Source of the DNA: Gibbula magus
Lineage: Eukaryota > Mollusca > Gastropoda > Trochida > Trochidae
Direction: 5' to 3'
NCBI GenBank assembly: GCA_936450465.1
Contig: OW388298.1
Coordinates: 11,886,163-11,950,162 of the forward strand
Length of the DNA: 64,000 bases
A program made the translations under genes and the position numbers. The notes beneath the pieces are model-generated. The model was given only the letters and a program-made list of their open reading frames with translations. It was not told the origin of the DNA and made no database searches. Of this stretch, positions 47,050 through 59,760 are shown in pieces; the stretch's first letter is position 1, and each line of letters opens with the position of its first letter.

Positions 47050-47736
47050 TACTTACAGTAACGTTCGCTGCCCACAACTCTTTCCCAGTCCCTGTCGGTA
47101 AAATTATTCCGATTTACCAACCAAACCTTTTAGCTTATACACAATTTCGGAGATTTGGCGTAGTAAAGATAAATGGTTAAATATTTCTGAAGATTCTGCT
47201 TCACAAACCAGGGCAAGAAATGCCAAACATCAAAAACTAGAGGAAGCACTTTATGTTTGGACAAATGAAATGACCAGTAAAAATGCTGCGGTCAGTGATG
47301 ATATTTTGTTAGTAAAGGCAAAGGAATTTGGTGATAAAATGGAAATTAATGATTTTGGCTATTCTTTGATCACTATGCGTGTGTCCTTCAAGCCATTGAG
47401 TACGCAATCTGCAATCGGTAAATTCTTCAAACCTGAGTGAGTTAGTTCAATGTTTTTAACATGTACGTCTAGAAATGATTTTGTGCAATGATTGTTTTAT
47501 TAATATATGTATCCCAGTTGTTATGTGTTTGAAATAAAACTCATTTGATATTCTAAATACGTTGTCTTCTGTATGTAGATTCAAAGGGGAGTAACTCCAT
47601 CTTGTTTGATTCATTTCAGCAGTCCAAACGTTTCACTATCCGAACGTGTTTGATGAAAAACGTAAGTGTTCGGATTATCGAGGACTGACTGTATATGCTA
47701 CGTTAGAAATAGATTTCAAGTCACGTGACACAACCA
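47050..47736 (-). promoter_or_regulatory. Shared promoter and exon-like segment, copy C2, split by a Tigger relic
   Basis: Same arrangement as copy C1: GTCACGTGAC at 47720-47729 and a donor-like region near 47050-47060, separated by the Tigger relic at 47139-47691. Confidence 0.35.
47139..47691 (+). mobile_element. pogo/Tigger-type remnant (copy C2)
   Basis: The frame 47150-47440 is the same length as in C1 and still open (EIWRSKDKWLNISEDSAS to IGKFFKPE). Insertion and deletion of the DDE part therefore predate the 3.8-kb duplication. Confidence 0.7.
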
Positions 47737-48978
47737 AGGCCACAGCTTGAGCGGCCATGCAGCAATGCAGGGCATCAGTTAAAGGGACTGTGTGGTGGTA
47801 TTCAATACCAACATGTATTGTGCGTTTCTCACATTATGATAAACTACTGAAGAAAACTCCAGGTGACTTCAGGTTCAACATCTCTTTCAAAGGTTTCTTC
47901 TATCATACCGCCCTGTTTTCCTGCAGGATAACCACAACACACGTGTCACTATACATGTACGTGCATGTATGTCCTAATGTTCATGAAACATAGTACATAA
48001 AGCGAAATAAAGTTCCATATTCGTTGTTAATGATATAAATTCAGACATACACATCCCCTCGTGATCACACTGGCACAATATTCTAATGCACACAGTTTTA
48101 GAATGGAAAAGACAAAATAGCACGTGTTGGCGACATTACAAATTTGGCATGTTCCATAGCAGCTATAAGGCTATTTTCACTAATATCAGAAGTTGAATGT
48201 TGCATTTCTTTCCAAAATTGGTGTTAAACATTCGATTTGATTTTGTATCAATCTAACATTGCAACATGTTTACACTGCTTTTACGATAAAAGAAACTATT
48301 AAAAGGAACGACGTCATTATTCACTAATTGTGCACTTTCATTTCAGTGTCCGTCATGTTAAAATTGCTCGTATTCGTTGACGCAATCATTGCTGTAGGGT
48401 AGGGTCTTTTTCTCTACCCTTCAAAACATGAATAGATAATGTTTTAAAAGGTTAACATTTATTTTAGCTGTTTCTGTAGACGTGATGTAGACCTAAATGT
48501 GTTTCAGTCCGATTGGAGGATTATATATCTTGCATGTATGGGGTCTGTATGGCTTTTGCTCCTGGAGTTACACCCTTTGATTAGGAAAAGAAAAGTTAAT
48601 CTCAAATATATTCTTGATGAACTGTTGCATACAATATTGGGCGGAAGACGTTTATTACGAATACGATGCACCCATTTTGTTTCTTTTTTTAATGCAATAG
48701 CGAACCAGTCATATTTTAAATACTTCACAAATTACTTTCAATAAAGCATGTTTTAGCACATTAGTAAGTCCATACATTTGACAGGTTATGAAGCTGCTAT
48801 AATAGGTGGGCCTTTGCAATATCGACATTACATGTATCGGCTTATAACGTATATCAGTCAATAAAACTTTCTATATATTTCTATATATTTTATATTTATA
48901 TAAGTTAATTATTTAATATGTAAATTGTCAGAACTTTGTATGTATGTTGGCTTAAATGCATAATTTTCATATGCGCAG

Positions 48979-49080
48979 AAAGAATTAAAGATACAGCAAG
49001 TGATATGACAGGTGTCATGTTCCCCTCAAACATCTTAAGAGTACTGAGGTTGCCTTCCTTCCGATATCTTCTTAACAAAG
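48979..49080 (+). other. Exon-like 102-base segment (unit C2)
   Basis: Counterpart of 45151-45252 with the same acceptor and donor and one silent difference (TTT to TTC in the Phe codon). A 708-bp insertion begins nine bases after its end. Confidence 0.3.
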
Positions 49081-49089
49081 GTATGCATA

Positions 49090-49797
49090 AGTCGGAGCTG
49101 CTATCAGTTTTTGTGCAGTTTCCATCGCCGCCGCCGCCGGCGCGTTTTGTATTCGCTATAACTTTTTTCCTATTAGGTTTTGAGAACTCATATACATAAC
49201 TTCTTACTTATACCCCTGGGGAATTATTTTGACATGTTCATATTCAAGGTCAAAGGTCAAGGTCACAAGTTCTGAAATTGCTAAAAAAAATCCTTGTAAA
49301 CACGATAACTTGAAAAATATTTGTGCTATCAGGCTCTTATTTGGTACATATCAATTATGGAGAAAGGCCAAGATTTGAAAACGTTTTCGCTAACATCCGT
49401 CAAAGGTCAAAGTCATAGCGAGGTCACAACCTAAGCATGCTTTTGTGAATATGCCGTATTTTAACTATGAACACTTTGAGTCAATTCATGATTATTATAC
49501 GCGATGAAAAGTGATCATTGATGGTGTGACCTTGAAGGTCAAAGATCAAGGTCATGAGATATTGGTTAAGGCCACGTTAATCCTTTGATCAAATTTTGAA
49601 AGAAGAAATAGGTTTTAAGAACAAACTTGTGAAAAGTGACCCCAGTGATGATTAGTAATAACTCGAATAATGAACAAACTTTTGTTAAAAAGAATTCCCA
49701 TTTTATTGATGCTGACGAGAAGGCGGAACAGGGAAAGGCGAGACCCTAAGTTTCGGAGCTGCTCTGCTTTTGCGGTGTCCCGCAAACGCTAATCTAG
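49090..49797. mobile_element. 708-bp insertion absent from unit C1
   Basis: The empty site in C1 is 45253-45270 (GTATGCATA followed by TTTTTTCTG). The insert contains a CCG-rich stretch (49128-49143), several AGGTCAAAGGTCAAGGTCA-type repeats and CGGAGCTGCTCTGC. No coding capacity or terminal repeats are evident. Class unknown; probably a non-autonomous element. Confidence 0.65.
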
Positions 49798-50737
49798 TTT
49801 TTTCTGTTTTCATAATCGTAAAAAGAAAATACTGATTATCTTTAATCCCATGTAGCCTAAATTTTACATATGCCCAGCAAAATGTAAAGATGCGGGAAAT
49901 GATGCGACAAGTGAAGAAGGCGATTATCAAAATCTGTGCTTCTTTGATATAAATAAGTGTAATCTTTAATTATTTTGTTCATAAAAAAGTAGTTATCAAG
50001 GTCACAAGTTCTGAAATTGCTAAAAAAAATTCCTTGTAAACACGATAACTTGAAAAATATTTGTGCTATCAGGCTCTTATTTGGTACATATCAATTATGG
50101 AGAAAGGCCAAGATTTGAAAACGTTTTCGCTAACATCCGTCAAAGGTCAAAGTCATAGCGAGGTCACAACCTAAGCATGCTTTTGTGAATATGCCGTATT
50201 TTAACTATGAACACTTTGAGTCAATTCATGATTATTATACGCGATGAAAAGTGATCATTGATGGTGTGACCTTGAAGGTCAAAGATCAAGGTCATGAGAT
50301 ATTGGTTAAGGCCACGTTAATCCTTTGATCAAATTTTGAAAGAAGAAATAGGTTTTAAGAACAAACTTGTGAAAAGTGACCCCAGTGATTATTAGTAATA
50401 ACTCGAATAATGAACAAACTTTTGTTAAAAAGAATTCCCATTTTATTGATGCTGACGAGAAGGCGGAACAGGGAAAGGCGAGACCCTAAGTTTCGGAGCT
50501 GCTCTGCTTTTGCGGTGTCCCGCAAACGCTAATCTAGTTTTTTCTGTTTTCATAATCGTAAAAAGAAAATACTGATTATCTTTAATCCCATGTAGCCTAA
50601 ATTTTACATATGCCCAGCAAAATGTAAAGATGCGGGAAATGATGCGACAAGTGAAGAAGGCGATTATCAAAATCTGTGCTTCTTTGATATAAATAAGTGT
50701 AATCTTTAATTATTTTGTTCATAAAAAAGTAGTTATT
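49258..50737. repeat. 740-bp tandem duplication
   Basis: Two nearly identical copies (about 49258-49997 and 49998-50737) cover the 3' part of the 708-bp insertion plus its right flank. The duplication is therefore younger than the insertion. The antisense frame of 75 codons in each (49703-49930 and 50443-50670) is a by-product. Confidence 0.85.
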
Positions 50738-50880
50738 TGTATAAATGAATTGACATTTACTTCAGGATGTTATGTAATAGTTTTGTTTAAATATTCAGTG
50801 TTAACGATTTCTGATACAGGATAATTTGAAATGATTACCGTTAAGAAATATACATAGTATAACAAAATACAATCAATAAT

Positions 50881-52300
50881 CAAAATTTCCTTTTAGAATA
50901 ATATATATATATGCATGATGAGGGTCTTGCCTGGGTGTTTGCTAGTCTAGTCATAGTCTTAAAGGGACACTCCGTGTTTTTTTTATGAAATTGTATTTAG
51001 ATTTGATACATATACAAATATCAAATGTCCTGATTTAGGTCCAAATCATCTCAATCGACTTGCATATGCGTGTGCGCCCCCAAGCAATAAGCCTATCAAA
51101 TCTATCGGCGTTCAAGTCACTACAACCCAACCTGAGGCGAGCATGGATAATTTGACAGAATCTAGATCCAAAATTTGTATCAAAGAAATTATTTTCTTAT
51201 ATGATCTGTAAACGAGTTTTGAAGGAATCTACTGATTGTGAGTTGATAGTTTCGGTTGGTAAAGTAATCTATAACCGTATCGTATCTGGTAAAACGAACG
51301 GGCGTACGACTCTGTATGGCAACGAATTGTGCTATCTGCTTTTCTCAGATTGTAAGTTTATAGATCTGAAACTTGTTGTGGAAATAGATCAAATAAGTCA
51401 TTTAGAGTGAGGTTTTTTTTCATTTTGAAGAAAGTTAATTTCTGTATTTCTCTACGTTTTGTTAATTGTATGAAGTTAGTTTTTTTTATATATTTGTTCA
51501 TGGCTAGTTCCTCTCACAGCTCCATAGATTGTTCTTAGAACGTCTAATTGTAAATTTTAAAATAACATAGATTGTTCCTTGATGTCCTATATGTGACACA
51601 GTAATCGAAATGTGGAAGTATATAATAGGTATACATGCATTTTAAGGTACCTTGTTGTTAATGTTTTTATTGAGGCTTCTAATACAATTTACCATAAGAC
51701 GTACAACCTTCACTATTTCTTAAATTTGTATATACATTCAACTTGTTCGTTTCACTAGAATGCAATGGAATTACTCAACATGGGAATGTATTTCTTTATG
51801 TCTTTAACTAGTAAACTTTACTTTTTACTGTTCCACGGTGTGATGTTGGTCATGAACCTTGATATGGTTTTACCACCGTAAAAAATATCATGACATGGCT
51901 TCTGAACAACATTAGTGTCTCGTAAATTACAAATAAATTCTGCTTTCTTTGATTATTTGAGGTTTGACCATAGTTAACATATCCTTGTCTAATTGACCCA
52001 CTATTATTATGAAAAATTCATCAAACGAATATTAATAATTTATTGATAATAATGTTTAGGATACACGTGCTGTACTGTGTAGTGTAAATATTTATTTTTT
52101 TTGGATACGAGGAAAACCTGTCACTTGCCAACATCACCCATTTAGTTTCGGCTGGCCAGATTATTAAATTCAATTGTGTGATAGAGATGTGACATATGAT
52201 TAACCGATGCGTAACAATTGATATTTGTGAGACGCGAATTTCCCCAATTTCATGATTTCAGGAATAAATAAGACAAAAATAAATGAATCAAAACAAAACA
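50881..52300. other. AT-rich spacer, nothing recognised
   Basis: No convincing gene. TTAAAGGGACACTCCGTG at about 50959 resembles the ends of MITE-like elements, but no partner end was found. The 70-codon frame at 51201-51410 has no recognisable motif. Confidence 0.45.
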
Positions 52301-54180
52301 CAAATTTATCTATTCGACAGCGTTTCTATTGCACGCTAGTTTATGTTTTATTCAATGGGAAACGAATTGGTTTTTTTAACTACACAACAAACACATCTTT
52401 AAACTTTCTTCCTTGTTTGGTGACCCGCCATGTGCTTCTGGCTCTGCCTTCGAGATGACCGCCACCATCAATATGATTTATGTTCGTGCAAGGATCAAAG
52501 AAAACAAAGTAACATATTAATACATAGTATGATATATACAATATAAGAGTTCATCAACAGGTTCGTTACTGCACACACAAGCTTAATACATTTAGATGGA
52601 TAGTTTGCTTATGTTATAACAGTCTACACATAATAAGATCGAACAGTTTGACTGCAATATTATTTTATAAAACTGTCGATCTAAACGTATTTAGATTGAT
52701 AACCGCATGTATTGGCATACAATTTTTAACTGCACATCAAACACATTTTTAAAAAATGTCTGTATTGTTAGGCATTTGACAATGCACGAGCCCCTGGTTC
52801 CACCTTCGAACTAACCGCCACCATGAATATCATTTATTTTTGCGCAAATATTAGAGAAAACATATGGCATAATAGATAGTATGATATATACAATATGAGA
52901 GTTCATAAGCAGTTTATTTACTGCATAACATAAATGAATTTAGATCGACGTTATATAATGCTATTACAGTCTAAATATGTGTAATCCGACAATTTGACTG
53001 TATTAACATAACAAAAATATCGATCTAAATTTATTTAGATTGGTTATTGCATATAAAGACATACACTCTTACTACTATTGCATATTGAGATACATTTAGC
53101 ACACTTGCAGGGACGTTACCAAATGGTCGACATCTGGAATCACAAAGGCTCAGACCTAACATATTAACATCCAGAGAGAGGTGTAGGGATTTACCGCTAA
53201 TGGTCAACATCTATTCAAGTGAAATTAGCAGCTAATTAAATAGGAAATGATTAGAGTTTTCGGCCAATAAGATGTCATGTGCCCCCTTGCACCCAATCCA
53301 ATGGTATCTAGTGCTGTGTATATCCACATCTCAACGATTGAGTTTAACGACGAACATTTCGCATTTCTCGACACAGGTGGATGGTTTTCTAAATACAGAA
53401 CTCTATGTGAGGATTGACTGACGCAGTCTGCAATGCCAATTTAGCCATTTACAATACCAGGTTCATTTTCTAAGTCCGTTTTCTCTCAAAACATTTTCTT
53501 CAAAACTGTGGATACGATAACGTCAGGAGGTATAAATAGATGTTCCAAGTTTGGGTGATTCTTGGATGGGCACTATTCTTTCCCAGCAGAGGTTACTAAA
53601 ATCCTCCAGCGTAACTCATGTTCTCTATGTTCTCTTAAAGGGGCAGTAGCACGTTTTTTCGCTCAAATAAGTCGATGAAATGTATTTGAAAAATAATTTC
53701 ACCAATCGCAAATCATCCTTTGCTCTTTGGAAAATAATTTTAAAATGAGTGTACATGGCTCAGTAAAGCCATGGGGATCGGTTTAGTCATTCGAAATAAT
53801 AAAAAGTGTTCACAATAAAATGGTCGCCATGCATTTTTTGCTTTATAAGCAACACCGTTATTACTACTACGGACAATTGGTTTGTGTAATAGGATGTTTT
53901 ACCCTATAAAGTAAATATAAATGGCACAAACTATCATTATAAATAGGAAATTTGAAAAAAAAAATTTTGCAAAAAACGTGCTACTGCCCCTTTAAAATCC
54001 CTAATGGTGAGATTTTGCTACACGACAGCGTCCTTATTTCTATCCTATAAACATCGTCTTACATCTCTGACGGAGTTCTTGCTTGTAAGAAATCTATGTG
54101 CATCGCACAGGTGAAGGAACTTCACGGAACAGGTAAGCCTGAAACAGTGTCGCAGATCGCATAACTAACTTTGTCTGCAA
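52301..54180. other. 3' flank of P450 copy 3, paralogous to 30400-32650
   Basis: Non-coding. It aligns in blocks with the P450 copy 2 flank and includes the empty site of the 130-bp MITE (TTA at 52583-52585). About 53637-53996 is a MITE absent from the paralogue. Confidence 0.55.
53637..53996. mobile_element. MITE-like element, second member
   Basis: The ends TTAAAGGGGCAGTAGCACG and CGTGCTACTGCCCCTTTAA are perfect inverted repeats for about 25 bases. It is the same family as 29937-30390, in inverted orientation, with a GTGTTCACAATAAAATGG core. Confidence 0.8.
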
Positions 54181-55126
<946 letters not shown>

Positions 55127-55254
55127 TCTACTCTGCAATTTTGGATCTTCTTGTAATGTCCTCATTGTTTATGTTTGGATATTGATGAAGATAAGGACAC
55201 ATCTACTCTGCAATTTTGGAACTTCTTTTCACTGCCGTCATCGTGTAAGGCTGG
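55127..55254. repeat. One full and one partial 76-bp unit at the end of P450 copy 3
   Basis: TTGG at 55175 and CTGG at 55251 are 76 bp apart. The left, partial unit still carries CTACTCTGCAATTTTGGATC, the end of a P450 coding region. This shows the 3'-end duplication is older than the split of the three genes, or arose more than once. Confidence 0.8.
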
Positions 55255-56720
55255 GGTACTGCAGCGGCACCTATAAGGGGCTCCAAGGATGGTGTTGGTT
55301 CGTCCTCAGGTTGTAGAAATCTGAAGTTCTGAATCAAAGCAGCAGAGATGAGGAAAAGATCCATCTTTACGAAAGCTTCTCCCATACACACACGTCGACC
55401 GGTAGAAAAAGGTATGAACGCATCAGGTTTGAAGAAGGCTCCAGATTTGTCCAGGAATCTCTCAGGGCGGAATTCCTCAGGTTCGGGCCATTCCTTAGGA
55501 TCCATCGACACAGAATCCACGTTTATCATGACCATTGTTCCCTTAGGAATTGTGTGCCCCTTAAAGTTGGTGTCTTCCGCTGTTGCATGGGCTACGCTGA
55601 AGGGAACAATATTAGACCTTCGGAGAGTCTCTGCAATCGTTGCTTGAAGATAAGGAAGAACTGGCCTGTCATTCAATGTTGGGAGATGGTCAACACCTAC
55701 ATTGTCCTTGATTTCTTGAAAGCACTTCTCCTGAACTTCTGGATTGCGGATAAGAAAGAGGAACAGCCACTTGAAAGCAGTTTTAATCGTTCCCGCTCCT
55801 GCAATATAGAAATCTGTTATTGTTTGGGAAAAGTTTGCCTTCAGTTCTGAGCCGTCGAGTCCAGCGCTTTCCCTGTCCTTTATTTCCTTGATGCATGCTG
55901 CAGCAAAATCCGGAATCGTTCCGTCGTATTCGTCGTAATGTCGTTGTAACTCTGGCTGTACAAGACCTTCTTCAAAAAGACGCACATTTTTTAGAAGATT
56001 GTCAACACTCAAAGGAGTTCCGGGTATTTTGGAAAGTAATGGAAAAAAGTTCAATATTTTCAAATGTGCAAACAAGGTCACAGCTGTATCTAGAGCGTTG
56101 CAAGAGGCTATGAAATTTGCATCATCAAATTTGAATCTGTGTCCGAATAGCATCAAGGAAATTGCATTAAACGAGGACATATTGTATGTTTCAGCAAAAT
56201 CATGTTTCTCCCCAGCTTTGCTTGCAAAGAAATCAAGGACATGTTTGACTTCTTCAGTAATTCCAGCTTCAAAGTTTTTACGCCCAAATCCAAACTCTTT
56301 CAGGGCTGTGGATGAGAATTGACGCTGCGACTTCCAGGTCGACCCTGATGAAGCTACAGTTCCTCGCCCTCGGAACAATATCGTAAACAAAGCGAGGTTG
56401 GGTCTGTCTGAAAACACCTCCATTCCAAGTGCCTCGTTAATAGTGTCAAAGCCATTCAGCACAACGGCCAATTTTGGTCCCAGATAGAGGCTGAATATGT
56501 CGCCGTGCTTCTTACTCCATCGTCCAAATTGGGCCCTTGGATCCTTTTCGAGAGACAACAGGTTTCCCAGGATTGGGATTGGCGTGGCAGGGAAGGGAGG
56601 TAACCCAGACGGACGTCTTATACAAAGATACACTAGAAGAGGTACTGCGATTGCTAACAGAATGGTGAAAAGGCTAAATCCAATTTCCACTCCGAAAAAA
56701 TTTAGATCCACGATAGTCAT
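55203..56720 (-). CDS. Cytochrome P450, CYP2 clan, copy 3
   Basis: A 505-residue, single-exon coding region differing from copy 1 at about 56 positions. Features: N-terminal anchor (13-34), PPFPATP hinge, W129xxxR133, I-helix AGAGT at 307-311 followed by IKT instead of ITT, ExxR at 364-367, FRPERF (417-422) and FSTGRRVCMG with Cys445. As in the other copies, position 310 is not acidic. Residues 112-117 and 231-237 differ most; these fall in regions that line the substrate channel in CYP2 structures, which hints at a different substrate range (inference). Start context and splice acceptor match the paralogues. The frame is intact. Confidence 0.95.
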   Translation of the reverse strand: MTIVDLNFFGVEIGFSLFTILLAIAVPLLVYLCIRRPSGLPPFPATPIPILGNLLSLEKDPRAQFGRWSKKHGDIFSLYLGPKLAVVLNGFDTINEALGMEVFSDRPNLALFTILFRGRGTVASSGSTWKSQRQFSSTALKEFGFGRKNFEAGITEEVKHVLDFFASKAGEKHDFAETYNMSSFNAISLMLFGHRFKFDDANFIASCNALDTAVTLFAHLKILNFFPLLSKIPGTPLSVDNLLKNVRLFEEGLVQPELQRHYDEYDGTIPDFAAACIKEIKDRESAGLDGSELKANFSQTITDFYIAGAGTIKTAFKWLFLFLIRNPEVQEKCFQEIKDNVGVDHLPTLNDRPVLPYLQATIAETLRRSNIVPFSVAHATAEDTNFKGHTIPKGTMVMINVDSVSMDPKEWPEPEEFRPERFLDKSGAFFKPDAFIPFSTGRRVCMGEAFVKMDLFLISAALIQNFRFLQPEDEPTPSLEPLIGAAAVPQPYTMTAVKRSSKIAE

Positions 56721-56821
56721 CTTGGTAAACTGATCGCACTTGTGTTAGCTTTGGTAAGTGGAGACTTAATGTTGATACCAATTCTTCTGGTCCTCTTATT
56801 CCTCCGTTATGTTGATATTCT
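56721..56821 (-). promoter_or_regulatory. 5' UTR of P450 copy 3 exon with splice acceptor
   Basis: The minus strand reads TTCTCTCTTTCAG, with AG at 56820-56821. The leader is 99 bases and shorter than in the paralogues because it lacks part of the GTGACGACTTAA repeats. Confidence 0.6.
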
Positions 56822-57830
56822 GAAAGAGAGAACAGTATTTTTTAAGTATAGTGAAAGGATAACCATTGCTTTTTAACTACTCTTGATACTATAAGGTGAA
56901 CCATGTAAAGCTTGGACAGGTAGGGAACAATAGAGTTGAGGCCGGTACATGCAATTACCGACTTATCCTTGATGATGTCACTGTTAAAAGTTTATTCTTT
57001 TTGCTCACTGGCAGTCCCACTTAGGCGGGCTTCATGTATAGATGTTTCCAATAATACAAAGCTTACCATGTTTCAAGGACGATATATTTTGTCTTGGTAT
57101 ATCTGAATAGGATCATAAAGGATATCGAAAAAGAGAACTTTCCTCCCCATGAGGTCTAAAACGCCCGTTGGACTTATTTCATAGCATAATATGCTATTCC
57201 GTCCGTCAATACACCTTTTCATACTCTAGAGAGTTGAAATCTTTTGTAGAAACTCATTGACCAATGAAATCTTTTATAGAGACTCATTGACCAATGAAAT
57301 CTTGTGTAGAGACTCATTGACCAATGGGTATTACAAATTGTAGATTTGGTGACTCTGTAGTGCCCTAATGAGGGCCACTGGAGGTGCGTGTTAAATACTT
57401 ATTTTCATCTTTTTCTTCAGAACTAATTTCTCATAAATCTGATCAGATCACAAAGTATTAATGAAGTCCGCAATGAGCAAACATATCAATAGAATCAACA
57501 ACCAAATTGAGGGTACATAAAATCTAGAAGTACGCTTTCATCTGTAGAACCAAAAGCAAAGATGACCAAAAAACTGCAAGTATTTTAAATGTACAACATA
57601 AAAGTTGCAACCTAGGACCCTCTCCTTCAAGTCAAGAAACATCAACAATGTTTAAAAAATATGTTAGCTTATTTGGTGAGGGATTCTAAAGTCAGGCCAA
57701 GCTGGATATTGTCCCAATTTTTAATGTGTTCACATTAACCAAACAGATAATGAATACCGATAATGCATTGACTAGTGAGCTATAGAGAGTCCAAATCTCT
57801 CTTTTGCAGCGTGTGACCCCATGGCCCAGA
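56822..57830. other. Upstream segment of P450 copy 3, partly paralogous to 15.4-16.1 kb
   Basis: Blocks such as AGAGAGTTGAAATCTTTTGT and ATAAATCTGATCAGATCA are shared with copies 1 and 2. Probably within a 5' UTR intron; no gene is seen. Confidence 0.5.
57236..57325. repeat. 30-bp tandem repeat, 3 units
   Basis: The unit GAAATCTTTTGTAGAGACTCATTGACCAAT is present three times here and once at the paralogous place in copies 1 and 2 (about 15620 and 34708). Each unit contains CCAAT. Confidence 0.8.
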
Positions 57831-57833
57831 CAT

Positions 57834-58262
57834 CGGAAATCTGAGGGGAGTAACCTCTGTGGGAATTCAATGAGGTTAGGATCGGAAATATAAAGGGAGT
57901 AACCTCTGTGGGAAATTAATGAGGTTAGGATCGGAAATCTGAAGGGAGTAACCTCTTTGGAAAGAGAGTGAGTTTAGGATCGGAAATCTAAATGGAGTAA
58001 CCTCCTTGGGAAGAGAGTGAGTTTAGGATCGGAAATCTGAAGGGAGTAACCTCTTTGGAAAGAGAGTGAGTTTAGGATCGGAAATCTGATGGGAGTAACC
58101 TCTTTGGAAAGAGAGTGAGTTTAGGATCGGAAATCTGATGGGAGTAACCTCTTTGGAAAGAGAGTGATTTTAGGATCGGAAATCTGAAGGTAGTAACCTC
58201 TTTTGAAAGAGGGTGAGCTTATGATCGGACATCTGAAGGGAGTAATCTCTGTGAGAAGAGAA
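57834..58262. repeat. 49-bp minisatellite, about 9 units
   Basis: Unit GGATCGGAAATCTGATGGGA, then GTAACCTCTTTGG, then AAAGAGAGTGAGTTTA. The outer units are more diverged. It is specific to the P450 copy 3 upstream region. Confidence 0.92.
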
Positions 58263-59760
58263 TGAAAGAGGATGGTTTTACGTTTTTCTCTATACATATT
58301 TCTTTCGAATGTTACTGTATATTGGACATGTCAAGGGAATGAAAATGAAATGATGACATAAACGGGTCAAATATATAATAAATCATGCTGTTAGTGTCAT
58401 CAAGCAATAATTATATCTACATATAGTACTTGTTTAAATTATAATGTGTGCTCAGTTATAAATATACCAGTTTATTACGTTGGATTCGATATAACATGAC
58501 GACAGAGTGAGCCATTGGACATATCAGCCATTATTGTCTGTTAAACTAAAACGTTAATTTTAATAACATCATCTGTCCAAAATATATATATCTAAATCGG
58601 TCTTTATATCCAGTTTATGTGCAACTGATAACAGCTGATAGACAAACGTTGGCTTTATAACTATAATGTGTTATTCCTTTACATCACCATTGTAAGAGAT
58701 ACGTACACTAACGAAATATTCATTAAAATGTAGATTGTACATACATATAAACATTTGTATAGCACCAATGGCCAGATGAGTTTTTCAAAGGCTCGATTTC
58801 CCTATATTAATGGGTGTCACTCTTGACGACAGTCTTTACACATCTCTGCCCATTTGTAGCATGCAGTCTTACAGCCACCAGGGACACCAAGTTACACGAA
58901 CGCACGCGTGTTCATGCAGTAGAAAGAAATATTTCAATCGTGTGCAAAATAATTGATGTGATAATCATAGTGTAGGATTTCCCTCCTATACGCTTGTTTG
59001 AAAATGTGTAAATGATCTTTACATTTTACAGAAATGGAGCATTATTATCCCTCCCACCAAAATCAAAATGTGTTCAAACAAGCAGTACATTTTAACAGTT
59101 CGTACATAAGGGCGAAAGAAACAAGATATTTAAATCCACGAGCTAAACATGCGACTGAAATAGAGATACATCATGTCTTCAAAAGCCAACCAAACTAAAT
59201 TTGAAATTTCAAAACATGTTCAAATTTATGTTCGAAACACACATTTTAACAAATATTCGATTTCGAATCTCCTTAACTAGACGAGATTGGCGAGTCAAAA
59301 TGGTATTTTTGGATAGTTTTATGAGTCGTACAGTAACGATACGTTAACAAATTGTAAGCCCATGAAGGAACATAATGCCGACAACATCTTATAATAACAA
59401 ACTTTCCGTATTTCATAAACGTTTACCATAGATACCAAACATTATGTCCATAAAATTTTCAAACCTCTTTGAAATAACAATTTCAGCACCCCGTGTGTGT
59501 TTGAACTAATATGAAATATTAAGTATCACACTCTCATGAAGCGACTTTTTTATTTCTCTTTATGAAATATATCCTCATCACAGACATTCAAAATCGACCT
59601 TATCCGGAAGGAATATGTTGTGAAAATTAGTTATCGTTTATTTTGCCCCACGGCATAGTTCAAACTCATTATGTCCAAGAATTAAATATAATATATTATC
59701 AACCTACTAGCCATATAACGTGATACTTGAAACGACCTTCCTAGACCTATCACCCGGTAC
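58263..59760. other. Spacer, nothing recognised
   Basis: AT-rich, without a convincing open frame, RNA or repeat family. Confidence 0.4.

Larger units (their letters stand above)
45644..50880. repeat. 3.8-kb tandem duplication, unit C2, with later insertions
   Basis: Second copy of C1, lengthened by a 708-bp insertion (49090-49797) and a secondary 740-bp tandem duplication (about 49258-50737). No gene is seen. The open frames at 47757-47993 and 48499-48744 are conserved with C1 only because of the recent duplication. Confidence 0.8.

Noticed and set aside
43936..47993. MQQCRASVKGTVWWYS frames (43936-44166 and 47757-47993) as genes
   Set aside because: They differ by indels between copies, have no recognisable domain and overlap the promoter-like cassette. 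Related copies at 19690 and 38320 are not open.
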